Origin: Alcanivorax sp.
GTDB lineage: Bacteria; Pseudomonadota; Gammaproteobacteria; Pseudomonadales; Alcanivoracaceae
Reading direction: 5' to 3'
Assembly: GCA_007135015.1 (NCBI GenBank)
Contig: SLJS01000289.1
Coordinates: 1-11,434, forward strand
Length of the DNA: 11,434 nt
In this document: positions 1 to 6,205 of the stretch, piece after piece
How the letters are laid out: each line of letters starts with the position of its first letter
How positions within the stretch are numbered: the stretch's first letter is position 1
Notes under the pieces: generated by a model
What the model saw: the letters and a program-made list of their open reading frames with translations, nothing else
The model's database searches: none
Told to the model about the DNA's origin: nothing
Program-made: the position numbers and the translations under genes

Positions 1-379
1 AGCGCTTTTTCTTCTTCGGGGAGATGTACTTCATCAGGGACATGAACCACATCAGCTGGGCCGGGTCCCCGCCGATGCGGATGCGGCCCTGGCTCATGCC
101 TTCCATGAATATCATCTGGTTGGCCCCCGCCTTGCGAATGGTGTCGAAGGCATAGGCGGAGCTCTCGAAACTGAGGGTTACATCGGGCCTTTCATGAATG
201 CCCGCGCGGGCGATGACCTTGCCGGGCAGAAAGTGAAACCAGCGCGCCGGCGAGCCCTCCATTGTCTGCCACTGCATGACCATGTTCCGGTTTTCGAGCT
301 TGCGGCGGAACTCCGGGTTCCGCCAGGCCAGCCAGCGCAGCCGCCAGCCAAGGATCAGCATCAACAGCCAGAATCTCAT
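1..379 (-). CDS. SCP2-like sterol-carrier/lipid-binding domain protein, C-terminus cut by window edge
   Basis: A reading frame opens at the ATG whose complement is at 377-379 and stays open to the window edge, giving 126 residues with no stop. It is missing from simple ORF lists because it lacks an end. The N-terminus (MRFWLLMLILGWRLRWLAWR) is hydrophobic and basic, so it may associate with the membrane. The middle and C-terminal part has the layout of small SCP2-type domains: a strand with PDVTLSFES near residues 63-71, an amphipathic stretch ending in ANQMIFMEGMSQGRIRIGGD, and a helix before a lysine-rich tail (PKKKKR). SCP2 domains bind lipids or acyl chains; the ligand here is unknown. 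The start lies 14 bases after the rubredoxin reductase stop on the same strand, so it is probably the last gene of that operon. The family call comes from fold pattern recalled by eye and is moderate; the reading frame itself is solid. Confidence 0.6.
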   Translation of the reverse strand, partial: MRFWLLMLILGWRLRWLAWRNPEFRRKLENRNMVMQWQTMEGSPARWFHFLPGKVIARAGIHERPDVTLSFESSAYAFDTIRKAGANQMIFMEGMSQGRIRIGGDPAQLMWFMSLMKYISPKKKKR

Positions 380-393
380 GGTCGTTTCCCTGT

Positions 394-1539
394 CTATTCG
401 AGAATGGGGGGCATTTCCTTGTTGAGCTTCATTTTCTCGTTTACCGCCTCTCCAGTCAGCGCATAGCCTCGCAGATTGCCTTCACGGTCACGAAAGAGGG
501 CCTTGATGTTACGGCCATCGCGTTCGTATTCCCACTCGCCTTCCACGCCCCGCGGCGGGCCATAGCAGACCACGGGACAGGCGGGGGTCTTGATGGTCAC
601 CGGCATCACGCCGTAGGCCACCGGGGTTTCCTCGCCGTTGAGCGTCTTCGCCAGCGCTCGTGCCGCCGCCATCAGCGGCAGCACATAGGGCAACACCTGG
701 CCTTCCACCTCGGAACAATCGCCCAGGGCAAAGATTTCCGGGTCGCTGGTACGCAGCATGCGGTCGACGACGATGCCCCGGTTCACTTCCAGGCCGGCCT
801 CCCGGGCCATCTCGATACGCGGACGCAGGCCCACCGCCGAGAGCACGATATCCGCCTCCACGGTGGAGCCGTCGGACAGGGTGGCCACCACCCCGTCGCC
901 GCTTTGATCCACCTGTTTGACCAGCGGACCGAAATGAAAACGCACGCCGATTTCCTCCAGCCCTCCGGCCACCGCCTCGGAACAGGGCTCGGGAATCAGC
1001 AGCGGCAGGCAGCGGCCCTCGGGCTCGACCAGTTCCACCTGATAGCCGCCGTTGGTCAGATCATTGGCGAACTCGCAGCCGATCAGGCCGCCGCCGATGA
1101 TCAGCACCTTGCGGCAACCATCCAGCGCTTCGCGGAAACGGCCGTAATCCATCAGATCGTTGACCGAGTAGACCCGATCCAGGCCGTCGCCTTCCAGCGG
1201 CGGGCGGAAGACATCGGCACCCCAGGCCAGCACCAGCCGGGAGAACTTCAGTCGCTCCTCGCCGAGCACCACCTCCCGGGTTTCGCGGTCAATGGCGCTG
1301 ACTTCCACGCCGGTACGGATCTCCACGCCGAACTGTTCGGCGGTCTTCTCGGGCGTGGCCATGGCCAGCTCGTCAGCGGTCTTTTCCTTGGTAAAACCGG
1401 CCGAAAGCATGGGCTTGGAATAGTTGCGACCGTCATCAGCGGTCAGCATGATCACCGGCGTTTCCTTGTCCAGCTTGCGAAATTCCTTGACCAGATTAAA
1501 GCCGGCCAGGCCGGTGCCGATTACAATCAGGGGATCCAT
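394..1539 (-). CDS. rubB: Rubredoxin-NAD(+) reductase (FAD-dependent)
   Basis: This 381-residue flavoprotein would pass electrons from NAD(P)H through FAD to rubredoxin in the cytoplasm. The length matches Pseudomonas rubredoxin reductases (about 384), and the sequence resembles them throughout as I remember them. The FAD-binding Rossmann motif GTGLAG is at residues 8-13, followed by the family segment DDGRNYSKPMLS (35-46). The NAD-binding motif GGGLIG is at 149-154, and the second FAD contact ALGDCSEV is at 271-278. The C-terminus keeps the family segments PVTIKTPACP and ALTGEAVNEK. It lies 87 bases downstream of the rubredoxin gene on the same strand, which supports the partner assignment over a generic ferredoxin or nitrite reductase. 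The ATG start puts the Rossmann strand at residue 4; the ribosome site ahead of it (GAAAGAG) is weak. No alkane hydroxylase is in view, so the final electron acceptor is not shown. Confidence 0.93.
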   Translation of the reverse strand: MDPLIVIGTGLAGFNLVKEFRKLDKETPVIMLTADDGRNYSKPMLSAGFTKEKTADELAMATPEKTAEQFGVEIRTGVEVSAIDRETREVVLGEERLKFSRLVLAWGADVFRPPLEGDGLDRVYSVNDLMDYGRFREALDGCRKVLIIGGGLIGCEFANDLTNGGYQVELVEPEGRCLPLLIPEPCSEAVAGGLEEIGVRFHFGPLVKQVDQSGDGVVATLSDGSTVEADIVLSAVGLRPRIEMAREAGLEVNRGIVVDRMLRTSDPEIFALGDCSEVEGQVLPYVLPLMAAARALAKTLNGEETPVAYGVMPVTIKTPACPVVCYGPPRGVEGEWEYERDGRNIKALFRDREGNLRGYALTGEAVNEKMKLNKEMPPILE

Positions 1540-1587
1540 GGGCGGGACTCTTTCAGGTTGCCGGGTTACAGAAAGGGTTGGTGAGAC

Positions 1588-1616
1588 GGGCCGGAAGCTG
1601 CCGGGCAGCTCCAGCC
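1588..1616 (-). promoter_or_regulatory. Intercistronic hairpin between rubredoxin and its reductase
   Basis: On the minus strand, the gap between the rubredoxin stop and rubB holds an imperfect dyad. AGCTG and CAGCT arms surround CCCGG, extended outward by GG/CC and GGGC/GGCCC pairs. No U-tract follows, so a classical terminator is unlikely. An RNA hairpin that protects the rubredoxin message or weakens read-through would fit the expected excess of the small carrier over its reductase. That role is inferred. Confidence 0.4.
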
Positions 1617-1626
1617 CGCGAAGACT

Positions 1627-1791
1627 TCAGATTTCCACCATCTCGAAGTCTTCCTTGGATACGCCGCAATCGGGGCAGACCCAGTCGTCCGGGATATCCT
1701 CGAATTTCGTCCCCGGGGCGATGTCATCCTCCGGCAACCCCTCGGCCTCATCATAGATAAAACCACAGACTACGCATTCCCACTTCTTCAT
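1627..1791 (-). CDS. rubA: Rubredoxin
   Basis: This 54-residue protein is a complete rubredoxin, a one-iron electron carrier. The iron is held by four cysteines in two CxxC pairs: C6/C9 (WECVVCGFIYDEAEG) and C39/C42 (WVCPDCGVSKEDFE). The conserved aromatic and PGTKFEDIP core lies between them. The single-domain length and acidic character match bacterial AlkG2/RubA-type rubredoxins. It starts at the ATG whose complement ends at 1791, with AGAGGTGG just upstream as a good ribosome site, and stops at TGA (1627-1629). It is probably the first gene of the operon with the rubredoxin reductase and the SCP2-like protein, which makes it the likely electron acceptor of that reductase. Confidence 0.96.
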   Translation of the reverse strand: MKKWECVVCGFIYDEAEGLPEDDIAPGTKFEDIPDDWVCPDCGVSKEDFEMVEI

Positions 1792-1923
1792 GGTGCCACC
1801 TCTGGTTGCGCCGGGCAGAGTAAGCGGTCACTTCCTCATCCGCCCGGTTGGTTCCCCCGGGAAAGGACCTCGAAACGGCAATCCGCGCCGTTGCGGGCCT
1901 GACCGATGCAGTTCGGATGCAGG

Positions 1924-1952
1924 ACACTAGCCACGCGGGCGAGAAAAATCAA
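1924..1952 (-). promoter_or_regulatory. Predicted sigma-70 promoter for the rubredoxin operon
   Basis: On the minus strand, TTGATT (1947-1952 complement) and TAGTGT (1924-1929 complement) are 17 bases apart. The -35 box matches consensus at four of six positions and the -10 box at three. It would give a leader of about 125 bases before rubredoxin. The spacing is ideal but the -10 box is poor, so this is tentative. Confidence 0.35.
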
Positions 1953-1959
1953 TGACAGG

Positions 1960-1975
1960 GGCGGCCCCGGCCGCC
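1960..1975. promoter_or_regulatory. GC-rich perfect dyad between divergent promoters
   Basis: GGCGGCC and GGCCGCC arms flank a two-base CC centre. The 16-base dyad lies between the predicted -35 boxes of the rubredoxin and ubiC promoters (1947-1952 and 1991-1996). It could be an operator or simply a GC-rich stem; no regulator is evident. Confidence 0.3.
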
Positions 1976-1990
1976 AGGGGAGCGCTTTTC

Positions 1991-2019
1991 TTGCCAAGCG
2001 CAGACGGTTTGCGCATAGT
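1991..2019 (+). promoter_or_regulatory. Predicted sigma-70 promoter for ubiC-ubiA
   Basis: TTGCCA (1991-1996) and CATAGT (2014-2019) are separated by exactly 17 bases, each matching consensus at four of six positions. Transcription would begin near 2026, leaving a leader of about 20 bases that contains the AAAGGAG ribosome site at 2031-2037. Confidence 0.5.
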
Positions 2020-2045
2020 GCCCGCCGCATGAAAGGAGTCGCCAC

Positions 2046-2603
2046 TTGAAACCCCGCAAGACCCTGCCGCCCTGGCTGAACAGGCAGCTACGCTGGCGTC
2101 CGGTGGACGCCGTGGACGCGCCGGAGACGATACGTGCCTGGCTGCGCGACAGCGGCTCGCTGACCCGGCGGCTGCAACGTCTGGGGGACTTTCATGTCGA
2201 GACCCTCCACGAGACCACCCGGGCGCCGCGCCCGGAAGAAGGGTGCCTGCTGGGCCTGCGCAACCGCGAGGCGGCACGAATCCGCGAGGTGCTGCTGCAC
2301 CTGGACGGGACCCCGGTGGTCTATGCGCGCACCGTGCTGCCACTACGCTCGCTGCGCGGCGGCAACCGGCTGCTGGCCAACATGGCCCGCCGCTCCCTGG
2401 GCGCGGAGCTGTTCCGTCGCCCCCGGGCACACCGCAAGGCGGTCTGGGCGGCGGCGATTCCCCTGTCAATGCTGCCGCCGGACGTCGCGAACGAAGCCGC
2501 CTGGGGTCGCCTGTCACTGTTTCTCAAGCGCGGACAACCGCTGCTGGTGGCGGAAGTCTTTCTGCCCTCGTTGTGGCGACAGCTGGAAGAATCGCTACAC
2601 TGA
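2046..2603 (+). CDS. ubiC: Chorismate--pyruvate lyase
   Basis: UbiC removes pyruvate from chorismate to give 4-hydroxybenzoate, the first committed step of ubiquinone synthesis, in the cytoplasm. The 185-residue product is close to the family's usual 165-190. By comparison with E. coli UbiC, the active-site arginine is R80 in RIREVLLHLDG and the catalytic glutamate is E170 in LLVAEVFLPSLW. The segment PVVYARTVLPL (90-100) and the SLGAELFRRP region (118-126) are also typical. The start is a TTG at 2046, chosen because AAAGGAG lies eight bases upstream; the nearby ATG in AAAGGAG's own context runs into a stop after six codons. It is followed five bases later by ubiA, the standard proteobacterial pairing. 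Confidence 0.92.
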   Translation: MKPRKTLPPWLNRQLRWRPVDAVDAPETIRAWLRDSGSLTRRLQRLGDFHVETLHETTRAPRPEEGCLLGLRNREAARIREVLLHLDGTPVVYARTVLPLRSLRGGNRLLANMARRSLGAELFRRPRAHRKAVWAAAIPLSMLPPDVANEAAWGRLSLFLKRGQPLLVAEVFLPSLWRQLEESLH

Positions 2604-2608
2604 GCCCC

Positions 2609-3484
2609 ATGTTCGAATCCGTGCGCGCGCGATACCCCGACCTCTGGCCCTGGATCCAGCTCATGCGGCTGGACCGGCCCATCGGCACCCTGCTGCTGCT
2701 CTGGCCCACACTCTGGGCGGTCTGGGTGGCCGGTGAAGGCACCCCCTCGGCACGGGTGATCATCGTGTTCGCTCTGGGGGTGATCGTCATGCGCGCCGCC
2801 GGCTGCGTGATCAACGACTACGCCGACCGGAACCTCGACGGCCATGTCTCGCGTACGAAGGACCGCCCCCTGGCCACCGGCGCCCTGCGTGGCCGGGACG
2901 CGCTGGCGCTGTTTGCCGGACTGCTTTGCATTGCCCTGATCCTGGTGCTGTTTCTCAACCCTTTCGCCTTCTACCTGGCGTTCGGCGGTGTGGCGCTAGC
3001 GGTGATCTATCCGTTCATGAAGCGCTTTACCTTCCTGCCCCAGCTGTTTCTGGGCGCGGCCTTCGCCTGGGCCATCCCCATGGCCTTTGCCGCCGAGGCC
3101 AACGAACTGCCCGCGTACGCCTGGTTGATCTATATCGCCACCCTGGTCTGGACCATGGCCTATGACACCCAATACGCCATGTGCGACCGGGAAGACGACC
3201 TCAGGGTGGGCATCAAGAGCACCGCCATTCTCTTTGGCGACGCCGACCGGCTGATGATCGGTCTGCTGCAGGTGCTGGCCCTGTGGCCGCTGTGGCTGCT
3301 GGGCCGGCAACTGGAGTTCGGCTGGCCCTGGTATCTGGGCCTGGCGACGGCCCTTGCACTGTTCGCCTGGCAGCAGTGGCTGATCCGTGAACGGAACCCG
3401 CAGCAGTGCTTTCGCGCCTTTCTCAACAACCAGTGGGTGGGCGCGGCCGTCTTCGCCGGGCTCTGGCTCCAGTACCTGCTCTGA
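2609..3484 (+). CDS. ubiA: 4-hydroxybenzoate octaprenyltransferase
   Basis: UbiA attaches the polyprenyl tail to 4-hydroxybenzoate in the inner membrane, using Mg2+-bound prenyl diphosphate. The 291-residue product is almost entirely hydrophobic helices, as expected for this multi-pass family (about 290 residues). The first aspartate-rich motif is NDYADRNLD at 69-77, followed by SRTKDRPLATGAL. The second is YDTQYAMCDREDD at 185-197, followed by GIKSTAILFG. The frame stays open for another 122 codons upstream through ubiC, but that part is a high-GC shadow. The ATG at 2609 gives the family N-terminus and sits five bases after the ubiC stop, so the two are probably translationally linked. No strong ribosome site is seen, which fits coupling. 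Confidence 0.95.
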   Translation: MFESVRARYPDLWPWIQLMRLDRPIGTLLLLWPTLWAVWVAGEGTPSARVIIVFALGVIVMRAAGCVINDYADRNLDGHVSRTKDRPLATGALRGRDALALFAGLLCIALILVLFLNPFAFYLAFGGVALAVIYPFMKRFTFLPQLFLGAAFAWAIPMAFAAEANELPAYAWLIYIATLVWTMAYDTQYAMCDREDDLRVGIKSTAILFGDADRLMIGLLQVLALWPLWLLGRQLEFGWPWYLGLATALALFAWQQWLIRERNPQQCFRAFLNNQWVGAAVFAGLWLQYLL

Positions 3485-3499
3485 ATACCGGTCGCCGAC

Positions 3500-4492
3500 T
3501 CAGGGCCCGGGGCCCGGTGGTGATGCAAACAGCCGCACGGGCACCCACCGGACCCAGACCGACATGGCCACCAGCTCCACCAGCGACTGCAGAACAATCA
3601 CCACCGCGGCCAGTTCCAGCGAGGCCGGCAGCGCCAGGGCCACTGGCAGTACCACGAAGGAATTGCGGGTGCCGAAACTGAAGGCCAGGGTCCGGCCCTG
3701 CCGGGTGGAAAGCCGCAGCCAGCGGGCAAGCACCCGCGCGAGCACCGCCGCAATGGCCAGAAAGGCCAGAAACACCGGCAGCACCCCCGCCAGCAGGGAC
3801 AGGGAGCCGGTGACCACATCCACCTGTGTGGCGGCCACGGCAAGGATCACCAGCGCCAGCAGCGGCACCGGCCACCAGGCCGCATCCTTGCCCAGTGCTG
3901 CCACCGCAGCGTAATGCCGGGCGAGCTTCTGCGTCAGCGCGGCGGCCAGCAGCGGCAGCAGCACGAGCGTAATGAAGGCCCGCAACAGCTCTCCCGTGGC
4001 CAGTGTCAGTAGAAACTGCTCGCCGAAAAACAGCCACAAGTAGAACGGAAGCGCCAGCGCCTGCAACAGCAGGCTCAGCGGCGCGAACGCTGTGGCCGCG
4101 CGCGCATCGCCGCCGCCGAGATGGGCAAAGCTGATGAACCAGTCGGTGCAGGGCACCAGCAGCACCAGCAGCAGGCCGAGCTGCACCCCGGGGCTGTCCG
4201 GGGCGAACAAGACCAGCAACCAGACCGCAAACGGCAACAGCAGGAAATTCCCCGCCACCGCCGCCGCCAGAAAGCGACCGCCCGAGCCGTCCGAGCCGCC
4301 GGAGAAGGCGCCGCGCCAGCGCAGCAGCGGCACCTGCAGGAAGGTCGCATACAGCAACAGGGCGAGCAGTGGCCAGAGAAGACCGTCCAGCACCGCCACC
4401 ACCGCACCGGCGTACAGACCGAGTGCCAGCCCGCAACCCACTGCGGCCAGGTAGACCAGCACCTGGTACCTTTCCAGCCGGGCGAGTTTCAT
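3500..4492 (-). CDS. Bile acid:sodium symporter / ACR3-superfamily permease
   Basis: This 330-residue integral membrane protein has nine or ten hydrophobic segments (roughly 12-30, 33-55, 74-97, 103-123, 138-156, 160-183, 207-222, 229-255, 277-289 and 291-313). It resembles the BASS superfamily, nearest the branch annotated as arsenic-resistance or bile-acid:sodium symporter proteins. VPCTDWFISFAHLGGGDA (113-130) carries a cysteine at 115 comparable to the conserved Cys of ACR3 arsenite pumps, and FSFGTRNSFVVLP (271-283) resembles the unwound-helix segment of the fold. No arsR, arsC or other arsenic gene is nearby, so arsenite export is not established and an organic anion is possible. The ATG lies four bases after the stop of the glycosyltransferase, with AAGGAG in that gene's end serving as ribosome site. 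The frame is open further upstream, but only as a shadow. It converges with ubiA, leaving 15 bases and no obvious terminator. Confidence 0.75.
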   Translation of the reverse strand: MKLARLERYQVLVYLAAVGCGLALGLYAGAVVAVLDGLLWPLLALLLYATFLQVPLLRWRGAFSGGSDGSGGRFLAAAVAGNFLLLPFAVWLLVLFAPDSPGVQLGLLLVLLVPCTDWFISFAHLGGGDARAATAFAPLSLLLQALALPFYLWLFFGEQFLLTLATGELLRAFITLVLLPLLAAALTQKLARHYAAVAALGKDAAWWPVPLLALVILAVAATQVDVVTGSLSLLAGVLPVFLAFLAIAAVLARVLARWLRLSTRQGRTLAFSFGTRNSFVVLPVALALPASLELAAVVIVLQSLVELVAMSVWVRWVPVRLFASPPGPGP

Positions 4493-4496
4493 GCCG

Positions 4497-5561
4497 TCAC
4501 TCCTTGCCGCCGGCGCCTTCGGCAAGCAACTGCTCCCAGCGCGAGCGTAGTCCGGCACCGCTCCAGGCGGAGACATCCGGTGCCGGAGGCAGCCCTTCGT
4601 CGAGCCACTGCTCCAGCCGCCGTACCAGCGCCTCCATATCATCAGCCGGATAGCGGTAGCACGAGGAATACTGCTCCGGATAACACAGGTGATCCGGCAC
4701 CAGCGGGCGCACCCCGGCGCTGGCCGCCTCCAGCATCGCCAGGCCCTGCAGCTCGTGCCGGGCGGTGCTGACAGCAATGCCCGCGCGGCCCACCACCTCG
4801 TGGTAGGCCTGGCCGCTGAGTTTGCCGTCGGCGACGATACGGTCGCCAAGCCTCTTGCGCAGCAACTGCAACGCCTCGCCGGGCTCCCGGTGACGGGCGC
4901 CGAGCAGGGCAAGGCGAAAGGCCACGCCCCGATCGGCGAGTTTCACCATGGCCCGGGCGAACACCTCCGGCTGCTTGTCGTATTCCCAGCGGTGGCTCCA
5001 GAGAATCAGCCGCTCGTCACGTTCCGGCGCGGGGGCAATGGGGGTCACCGGCACCGGACAGAGCTGGCACTTGTCCCGCAGGCGATCGGCGACGCCCCGC
5101 GGCGCGTGATCCGGCATCCGGTGCAACAGTCGCTTGACGCCTTCCAGGAAACTGTCGCGGTTGAATGCCGAGTTGAAAAGCAGACGGTCCGCGCACAGCG
5201 CCCCGTAGACCTGCACGATCTGCGGCTCCACGGATTTCACCTGCCGGTCGCTGACGGGATGGACGAACTGGTTCTCGTGGAAGTAGTACCACGCCGGCAC
5301 CCCGGCGAGGTGGGGATGCAGGCCCCGGATCGTGGACAGATCCACCATGGACGTGGCCAGGATCAGATCCGGAGCCGGTTCTTCCGCCAGCGCATCCAGC
5401 CAGGACAGGGGGTTGCCGCGAATGCGCCAGCGGAAATGCCGGCCGGGCAGCTCCAGCGTCCGCCAGCGGAACCCGGTCAGGCTACGCTGCAGCCAGTCGG
5501 CCCAGGCGGCATGACTGTCGGCACGGTAGGCGGAAAGGAGCAGGATCTGTCGGGCAGTCAT
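4497..5561 (-). CDS. tRNA-queuosine alpha-mannosyltransferase-like glycosyltransferase (GTDC1/DUF3524 family)
   Basis: This 354-residue protein has the order of segments known from the GTDC1/QTMAN family, whose animal members mannosylate queuosine in tRNA-Asp. They are: ILLLSAYRADSHAAW at 6-20; DLILATSMVDLSTIRGL at 65-81; WYYFHENQFVHP at 91-102; LFNSAFNRDSFL at 128-139; LWSHRWEYDKQPE at 187-199; and the GT4-type nucleotide-sugar site STARHELQGLAMLEAASAG at 265-283. A GT-B fold with a nucleotide-mannose donor is expected from the family; the bacterial substrate is inferred. An ATG 20 codons earlier (5621) lies inside slyX. The start at 5561 matches the family N-terminus and comes 25 bases after the slyX stop. 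It lies between slyX and the BASS-type permease in one minus-strand operon. No queuosine synthesis gene (queA, tgt, queG) is in view. Confidence 0.85.
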   Translation of the reverse strand: MTARQILLLSAYRADSHAAWADWLQRSLTGFRWRTLELPGRHFRWRIRGNPLSWLDALAEEPAPDLILATSMVDLSTIRGLHPHLAGVPAWYYFHENQFVHPVSDRQVKSVEPQIVQVYGALCADRLLFNSAFNRDSFLEGVKRLLHRMPDHAPRGVADRLRDKCQLCPVPVTPIAPAPERDERLILWSHRWEYDKQPEVFARAMVKLADRGVAFRLALLGARHREPGEALQLLRKRLGDRIVADGKLSGQAYHEVVGRAGIAVSTARHELQGLAMLEAASAGVRPLVPDHLCYPEQYSSCYRYPADDMEALVRRLEQWLDEGLPPAPDVSAWSGAGLRSRWEQLLAEGAGGKE

Positions 5562-5586
5562 CGTGCCTGTCACGGAGCCGGGCGAA

Positions 5587-5802
5587 TCAGTAATGGGGCG
5601 GCGTTTCCGGGCCCGGATCACCGCCGGAGGCTGCGGCCACGGTCTCGGAGAGCTCGCCGAAACGCTCGATCAGGTTGCGGCAGATCTTCTGCATCTGATC
5701 AATCTGCTTCTGCTGCAGGGCCACGGTGCTGTTCAGCGCCTCGATGGTGTCTTCCTGCCAGGCGAGCCGGGACTCCAGCTCGGTAATGCGCTCTTCCATC
5801 AT
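5587..5802 (-). CDS. slyX: SlyX family protein
   Basis: SlyX proteins are about 70-residue coiled-coil proteins of unknown biochemical role, common in Proteobacteria. This one has 71 residues. The heptad-rich helix begins EERITELESRLAWQEDTIEALN and continues through LQQKQIDQMQKICRNLIERF. It ends in ETPPHY, matching the PPPHY-type C-terminus of E. coli SlyX (72 residues). Two adjacent ATG codons (complements at 5800-5802 and 5797-5799) follow an AGGAA ribosome site; the second has better spacing, so the start may be three bases further in. An upstream in-frame ATG at 5826 is rejected because it lacks a ribosome site and adds non-family residues. A weak -10-like TAAGCT is at the complement of 5833-5838. 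It is the first gene of an operon with the queuosine-glycosyltransferase-like gene. Confidence 0.92.
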   Translation of the reverse strand: MMEERITELESRLAWQEDTIEALNSTVALQQKQIDQMQKICRNLIERFGELSETVAAASGGDPGPETPPHY

Positions 5803-5875
5803 GGAATTCCTGTGATGCGGGGCCAAAGCGACAGCTTACCTGCGTTAGCCGCGGCCGTCGCCGGTCCGCCAGCGA

Positions 5876-5950
5876 TTTGTGCCTGTCCCGAATCCGGGGG
5901 CAGTTTGTGCCTGTCCCGGACTTCCGGGTCCTGAATTCGTGCCTGTCCAC
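5876..5950. repeat. Three direct copies of a TTTGTGCCTGTCCCG repeat
   Basis: Copies lie at 5876-5890 and 5904-5918 (identical 15-mers) and 5936-5950 (TTCGTGCCTGTCCAC, two to three changes). Starts are 28 and 32 bases apart. The spacers share a TCCGGG segment in the first two. Such GTGCCTGTCCC repeats are, as I recall, seen near REP-associated (Y1/IS200-like) transposases in gammaproteobacteria, but no transposase gene is here. This stretch and the following REP element fill the gene-free region 5803-6205. Confidence 0.7.
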
Positions 5951-5964
5951 ATTCGCGCACAAAA

Positions 5965-6067
5965 GGGTCTGATGCCCCCTGTGGGAGCGGGCCCTGGACC
6001 GCGAAGCCCCCACCGCTCTGGAAGGTTCGCGGTGCAAGCCCCGCTCCCACAAACAGAAAGGTTCCGA
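5965..6067. repeat. REP/BIME-type palindromic element, copy 1
   Basis: The core at 5981-6050 begins GTGGGAGCGGG and ends CCCGCTCCCAC, an 11-base perfect outer stem. Inside it ACCGCGAA (5998-6005) pairs with TTCGCGGT (6026-6033), so the whole folds into one long imperfect hairpin. It closely resembles Pseudomonas-type REP sequences. A second copy in opposite orientation lies at 11118-11222 and is about nine tenths identical by eye, including flanks outside the core. The rest of this gap, 6068-6205, holds a TTCCGG-GT-CCGGAA dyad (6134-6147) and no recognisable gene. Confidence 0.85.
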
Positions 6068-6205
6068 TTGAAGCAAGGATCATCGCTTTCGCGACACCCT
6101 CCGGCAGGGAAAACCGCTTGAGGAAAGGGGTGTTTCCGGGTCCGGAAGGGCATAGGCTGAGGGAAGGGCGGTGGCCCGTTTCATCCGCCGAGAAGGAGCT
6201 GCCGT

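Noticed and set aside
904..1584. Long plus-strand ORF opposite the rubredoxin reductase
   Set aside because: It is a mirror of a well-conserved minus-strand gene with no start signal of its own. Similar mirrors occur opposite metX and yheT.
1836..1934. Possible 32-residue ORF on the minus strand upstream of rubredoxin, starting at a GTG and containing two cysteines
   Set aside because: It overlaps the predicted promoter, lacks a ribosome site, and no family is recognised. I cannot exclude it but do not support it.
2243..2608. In-frame extension of ubiA through ubiC, as if UbiA were a 413-residue fusion
   Set aside because: The 122 extra residues are Pro/Ala/Gly/Arg-rich with no family match and overlap ubiC in another frame. 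UbiA of 291 residues from the ATG at 2609 is full length.
3485..3520. Bidirectional terminator between ubiA and the permease
   Set aside because: GC-rich inverted motifs such as GGGCCCGGGGCCC are present but lie in the permease end and have no T-tract on either strand.
4493..4912. In-frame extension of the permease into the glycosyltransferase gene
   Set aside because: It is antisense-free shadow coding of a high-GC gene. The ATG at 4492, with AAGGAG ahead, gives the proper family N-terminus.
5876..5950. CRISPR array
   Set aside because: Only three short, partly diverged 15-base repeats with 13-17 base spacers and no cas genes.
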